The notes beneath the pieces were generated by a model. That model had not been told where the DNA came from and made no database searches. It saw only the letters and a list, made by a program, of their open reading frames with translations. The position numbers and the translations under genes were made by a program. A stretch of DNA of 7,396 bases from an uncultured Lachnospiraceae bacterium (lineage in GTDB: Bacteria; Bacillota; Clostridia; Lachnospirales; Lachnospiraceae): contig CALYVE010000077.1 of the NCBI GenBank assembly GCA_945492935.1, forward strand, positions 1-7,396. The letters are read 5' to 3'. Of this stretch, positions 5,233 through 7,396 are shown in pieces; position 1 is the first letter of the stretch, and each line of letters starts with the position of its first letter.

Positions 5233-6345
5233 ATGGCTAGTTTATCACTTAAGAATATTTACAAGGTTTATCCTAATGGATTCAATGCTGTTAAGGATTT
5301 CAGCATGGAAATCGAGGATAAGGAGTTCATCATCTTCGTAGGACCTTCTGGTTGTGGTAAGTCTACAACACTTCGTATGATTGCAGGTCTTGAGGACATC
5401 AGCTCTGGTGAGTTGTGGATCGGTGACAAGATGGTTAACGACGTAGAGCCTAAGGACAGAGATATCGCGATGGTATTCCAGAACTACGCTTTGTATCCAC
5501 ATATGTCAGTTTATGACAACATGGCATTTGGTCTTAAGCTCAGAAAGGTTCCAAAGGAGAAGATTGACAAGCAGGTACATGAGGCTGCTAAGATTCTTGA
5601 TATCGAGCATTTGCTTGACAGAAAGCCAAAGGCTTTATCAGGTGGTCAGAGACAGCGTGTAGCTATGGGTCGTGCAATCGTTCGTGAGCCAAAGGTATTC
5701 CTTATGGACGAGCCTCTTTCAAACCTTGATGCTAAGCTTCGTGTTCAGATGCGTGTTGAGATTTCTAAGCTTCATCAGAGACTTCAGACAACAATTATTT
5801 ACGTAACACATGACCAGACAGAGGCTATGACTCTTGGTACAAGAATCGTAGTTATGAAGGATGGTATCATCCAGCAGATCGATACACCTCAGAACCTCTA
5901 TGACAAGCCATGCAACCTCTTCGTAGCAGGTTTCATGGGTATGCCACCTATGAATTTCATTGATTGTAAGGTTGTTAAGTCTGGTGCTGACGTATTACTT
6001 ATGTTCGGTTCACACTCAATCAAGGTTCCTGAGTCAAAGGCTCAGAAGCTTATCGCAGGCGACTTCATTGACAAGGATGTTGTACTTGGTATCCGTCCAG
6101 AGGATATTCATGATGAGCAGCTCTTCATTGAGTCTTCACCTGAGAGTGTTATCGATGCAAGAATCAACATCTATGAGATGTTAGGTGCACAGGTATACTT
6201 ATACTTCACAATCGATCAGTTCGATATTACAGCAAGTGTTAACCCAAGAACAACAGCACGTCCTGGTGATTCTGTTCAGTTAGCATTTGACTTAAGCAAG
6301 ATTCATGTTTTCGATAAGGAAACAGAAGAAGTAATTATCAACTAA
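5233..6345 (+). CDS. ugpC: Sugar ABC importer ATPase, UgpC/MsmX/MalK type
   Basis: This 370-residue ATPase of the CUT1 carbohydrate importer class has all motifs intact: Walker A GPSGCGKST (37-45), Q-loop Gln83 (VFQNYALYPHM), signature LSGGQRQRVAMGRA (135-148), Walker B VFLMDEP (155-161, Glu160), D-loop SNLD (163-166) and switch His193 (VTHDQTEAMTLG). The C-terminal part (about 235-365) is the OB/TOBE-type regulatory domain, with FMGMPPMNF and GIRPEDI. TAAGGAGG at 5215-5222 gives 10-base spacing to ATG 5233. No permease or binding-protein gene adjoins it, as for MsmX of Bacillus, one ATPase serving several sugar importers. Codon use is sharply restricted: I see only AAG for lysine, and GGT for most glycines, which suggests high expression. 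The ugpC label follows annotation habit; specificity for glycerol-3-phosphate is not implied. Confidence 0.95.
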   Translation: MASLSLKNIYKVYPNGFNAVKDFSMEIEDKEFIIFVGPSGCGKSTTLRMIAGLEDISSGELWIGDKMVNDVEPKDRDIAMVFQNYALYPHMSVYDNMAFGLKLRKVPKEKIDKQVHEAAKILDIEHLLDRKPKALSGGQRQRVAMGRAIVREPKVFLMDEPLSNLDAKLRVQMRVEISKLHQRLQTTIIYVTHDQTEAMTLGTRIVVMKDGIIQQIDTPQNLYDKPCNLFVAGFMGMPPMNFIDCKVVKSGADVLLMFGSHSIKVPESKAQKLIAGDFIDKDVVLGIRPEDIHDEQLFIESSPESVIDARINIYEMLGAQVYLYFTIDQFDITASVNPRTTARPGDSVQLAFDLSKIHVFDKETEEVIIN

Positions 6346-6378
6346 TCCGTTTGGTAATAATTACATAGTGATTTTTTC

Positions 6379-6418
6379 GGAGGAAATGCAAAAATATACA
6401 TTTCCTCCTTTTTTTTTT
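6379..6418 (+). terminator. Strong intrinsic terminator after ugpC
   Basis: GGAGGAAATG (6379-6388) pairs perfectly with CATTTCCTCC (6399-6408) across a 10-base A/T-rich loop and is followed by ten T (6409-6418). It begins 33 bases after the ugpC stop and should separate ugpC from the regulator downstream. Confidence 0.95.
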
Positions 6419-6463
6419 CACAATTATGAGATATAATATTTTCTGTATGGAAATAAAAACTTA

Positions 6464-6492
6464 TTGACAAAAAAGTGCTACTCGGTTATTAT
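6464..6492 (+). promoter_or_regulatory. Near-consensus sigma-A promoter of the CdaR-like gene
   Basis: A perfect TTGACA (6464-6469), a 17-base spacer and TATTAT (6487-6492, 5/6 match) predict a start near 6499, inside the TGTAACA repeat block, and a leader of about 43 bases. Such a good core promoter for a regulator gene suggests that repression controls it. Confidence 0.85.
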
Positions 6493-6494
6493 TA

Positions 6495-6524
6495 TTGTAA
6501 CAATATGTAACACTTTTGTAACAA
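6495..6524 (+). repeat. Three helically phased TGTAACA repeats, candidate operator
   Basis: TGTAACA occurs at 6496-6502, 6506-6512 and 6517-6523, with starts 10 and 11 bp apart. The outer two extend to TTGTAACAA, a perfect odd palindrome (TTGT-A-ACAA); the middle one is ATGTAACAC. The block begins just after the -10 box and covers the predicted transcription start, the classic position for a repressor site. The binding protein is unknown; autoregulation by the CdaR-like product is one possibility. Confidence 0.6.
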
Positions 6525-6541
6525 ATCAAAGGGGTGAAGAG

Positions 6542-7396
6542 ATGATCTCTAATCAGATTCTGCAAGATACGATTGATGGTATTAAGGCGATAACACGTAC
6601 AGATTTTTGCGTTATGGATACAGAAGGTAAGAGCTTAGCTTCTACCATTCGGAATACAGATGAGTATGAAGATGCGGTTGTTGCATTTGCAGATTCACCG
6701 GCGGAGAGTCAGGTGATGATGGGATTCCAGTTTTTCAAGGTTTATGATGATAATGAATTGGAATATGTAATATTAGCAAAGGGTGAGGCCGAAGATGTTT
6801 ACATGATTGGTAAGGTTGCATCTTTCCAAATCCAGAGTTTGTTAGTCGCATACAAAGAGCGTTTTGACAAGGACAACTTTGTCAAGAATTTGCTCCTTGA
6901 CAATTTGCTTTTGGTTGATATTTACAACCGTGCTAAGAAGTTACATATTGATACGGATGTTAAGCGAATTGTCTTCATAATTGAGACAAAGAATGAGAAG
7001 GATACGAATGCTCTCGAAACTGTTCGTACATTGTTCTCAACAAAGACAAAAGATTTTATTACAGCCGTAGATGAGAAGAATATTATTCTCGTGAAAGAAG
7101 TGAAACCAAACGAGACTTACGAAGATATGAGCAAGACCGCAAAGGTAATTGTTGATATGCTTAACACAGAAGCGATGTCGGCTGTTAATGTTGCATATGG
7201 TACAATTGTTAACGAGATTAAAGAGGTTTCACGTTCCTATAAGGAGGCAAAACTTGCCCTCGACGTTGGTAAGATTTTCTATAGCGATCGCAAGATTATA
7301 GGATATAGCAATCTTGGTATCGGTCGATTGATTTACCAGCTACCAATCCCTCTTTGTAAAATGTTTATCAAAGAAATTTTCGATGGAAAGTCACCG
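6542..7396 (+). CDS. CdaR/PucR-family transcriptional regulator, 3' end cut off
   Basis: An open frame of 285 codons runs from ATG 6542 to the window edge without a stop. AAAGGGGTG (6528-6536) is the ribosome binding site. Residues 1-105 resemble a sugar-diacid-recognition-type sensor domain: QILQDTIDGIKAITRTDFCV with MDTEGKSLAST, then a small ligand-binding-like fold ending in a helix IQSLLVAYKERFDKDNFVKN. Residues about 122-255 resemble the divergent GGDEF-like domain of CdaR/PucR proteins. The segment AYGTIVNEIKEVSRSYKEAK (218-237) and IGYSNLGIGRLIYQLP (253-268) match the family pattern S..EA..AL...K.F...I..Y..LG..RL. The expected C-terminal PucR-type helix-turn-helix lies beyond the window and has not been seen. 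The protein would be a soluble, ligand-responsive regulator. It sits behind ugpC but has a separate promoter. A role in sugar uptake is inferred from position only. Confidence 0.8.
   Translation, partial: MISNQILQDTIDGIKAITRTDFCVMDTEGKSLASTIRNTDEYEDAVVAFADSPAESQVMMGFQFFKVYDDNELEYVILAKGEAEDVYMIGKVASFQIQSLLVAYKERFDKDNFVKNLLLDNLLLVDIYNRAKKLHIDTDVKRIVFIIETKNEKDTNALETVRTLFSTKTKDFITAVDEKNIILVKEVKPNETYEDMSKTAKVIVDMLNTEAMSAVNVAYGTIVNEIKEVSRSYKEAKLALDVGKIFYSDRKIIGYSNLGIGRLIYQLPIPLCKMFIKEIFDGKSP

Noticed and set aside
6432..6437. A perfect TATAAT upstream of the CdaR-like gene
   Set aside because: The only sequence at -35 distance is the T-tract of the ugpC terminator. The promoter at 6464-6492 is far better placed.

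Overview
The window looks like ordinary chromosome from a low-GC anaerobic Firmicute. The best fit is Clostridia, probably Lachnospiraceae. This rests on strong AGGAGG-type ribosome binding sites, sigma-A type promoters, U-tailed hairpin terminators, and gene types common there (a YhaQ/YhaP-like ABC pair, a YitT protein, a UgpC/MsmX ATPase beside a CdaR/PucR regulator). No mobile element, CRISPR array, tRNA or rRNA is visible. The organism is inferred from style and gene content, not from a marker gene.

Layout. Bases 1-2630 (+) look like one operon: the tail of a small membrane protein, a 63-residue Cro/XRE-type regulator, an ABC ATPase with a DUF4162-type C-terminus, and a NatB/YhaP-like ABC-2 permease. 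An SDR oxidoreductase on the minus strand (2637-3359) converges on it, with only 6 bases between the stop codons. A good hairpin terminator for the ABC operon lies inside the SDR coding region, at 2709-2742. The SDR gene and the next plus-strand gene (3468-4013, a membrane-anchored LytR_C-domain protein) diverge from back-to-back promoters at 3388-3434. After an imperfect terminator and a short GC-rich structured stretch comes a YitT-family membrane protein (4191-5048). The last part holds a sugar-transporter ATPase of the UgpC/MsmX type (5233-6345) with a strong terminator. It is followed by a near-consensus promoter with three helically phased TGTAACA repeats, then a CdaR/PucR-like regulator cut off by the window end (6542-7396).

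How the genes work together. The first operon plausibly makes a regulated exporter, with the XRE protein as local regulator. The UgpC/MsmX ATPase has no permease or binding protein beside it and uses a strikingly restricted codon set. Both facts fit a highly expressed ATPase shared by several sugar importers. The neighbouring CdaR-type protein may link it to carbon-source sensing, but that is inference.

I did not find a convincing undescribed system. The observations most worth checking are the TGTAACA operator-like array, the terminator embedded in the SDR gene, and the stand-alone LytR_C protein.
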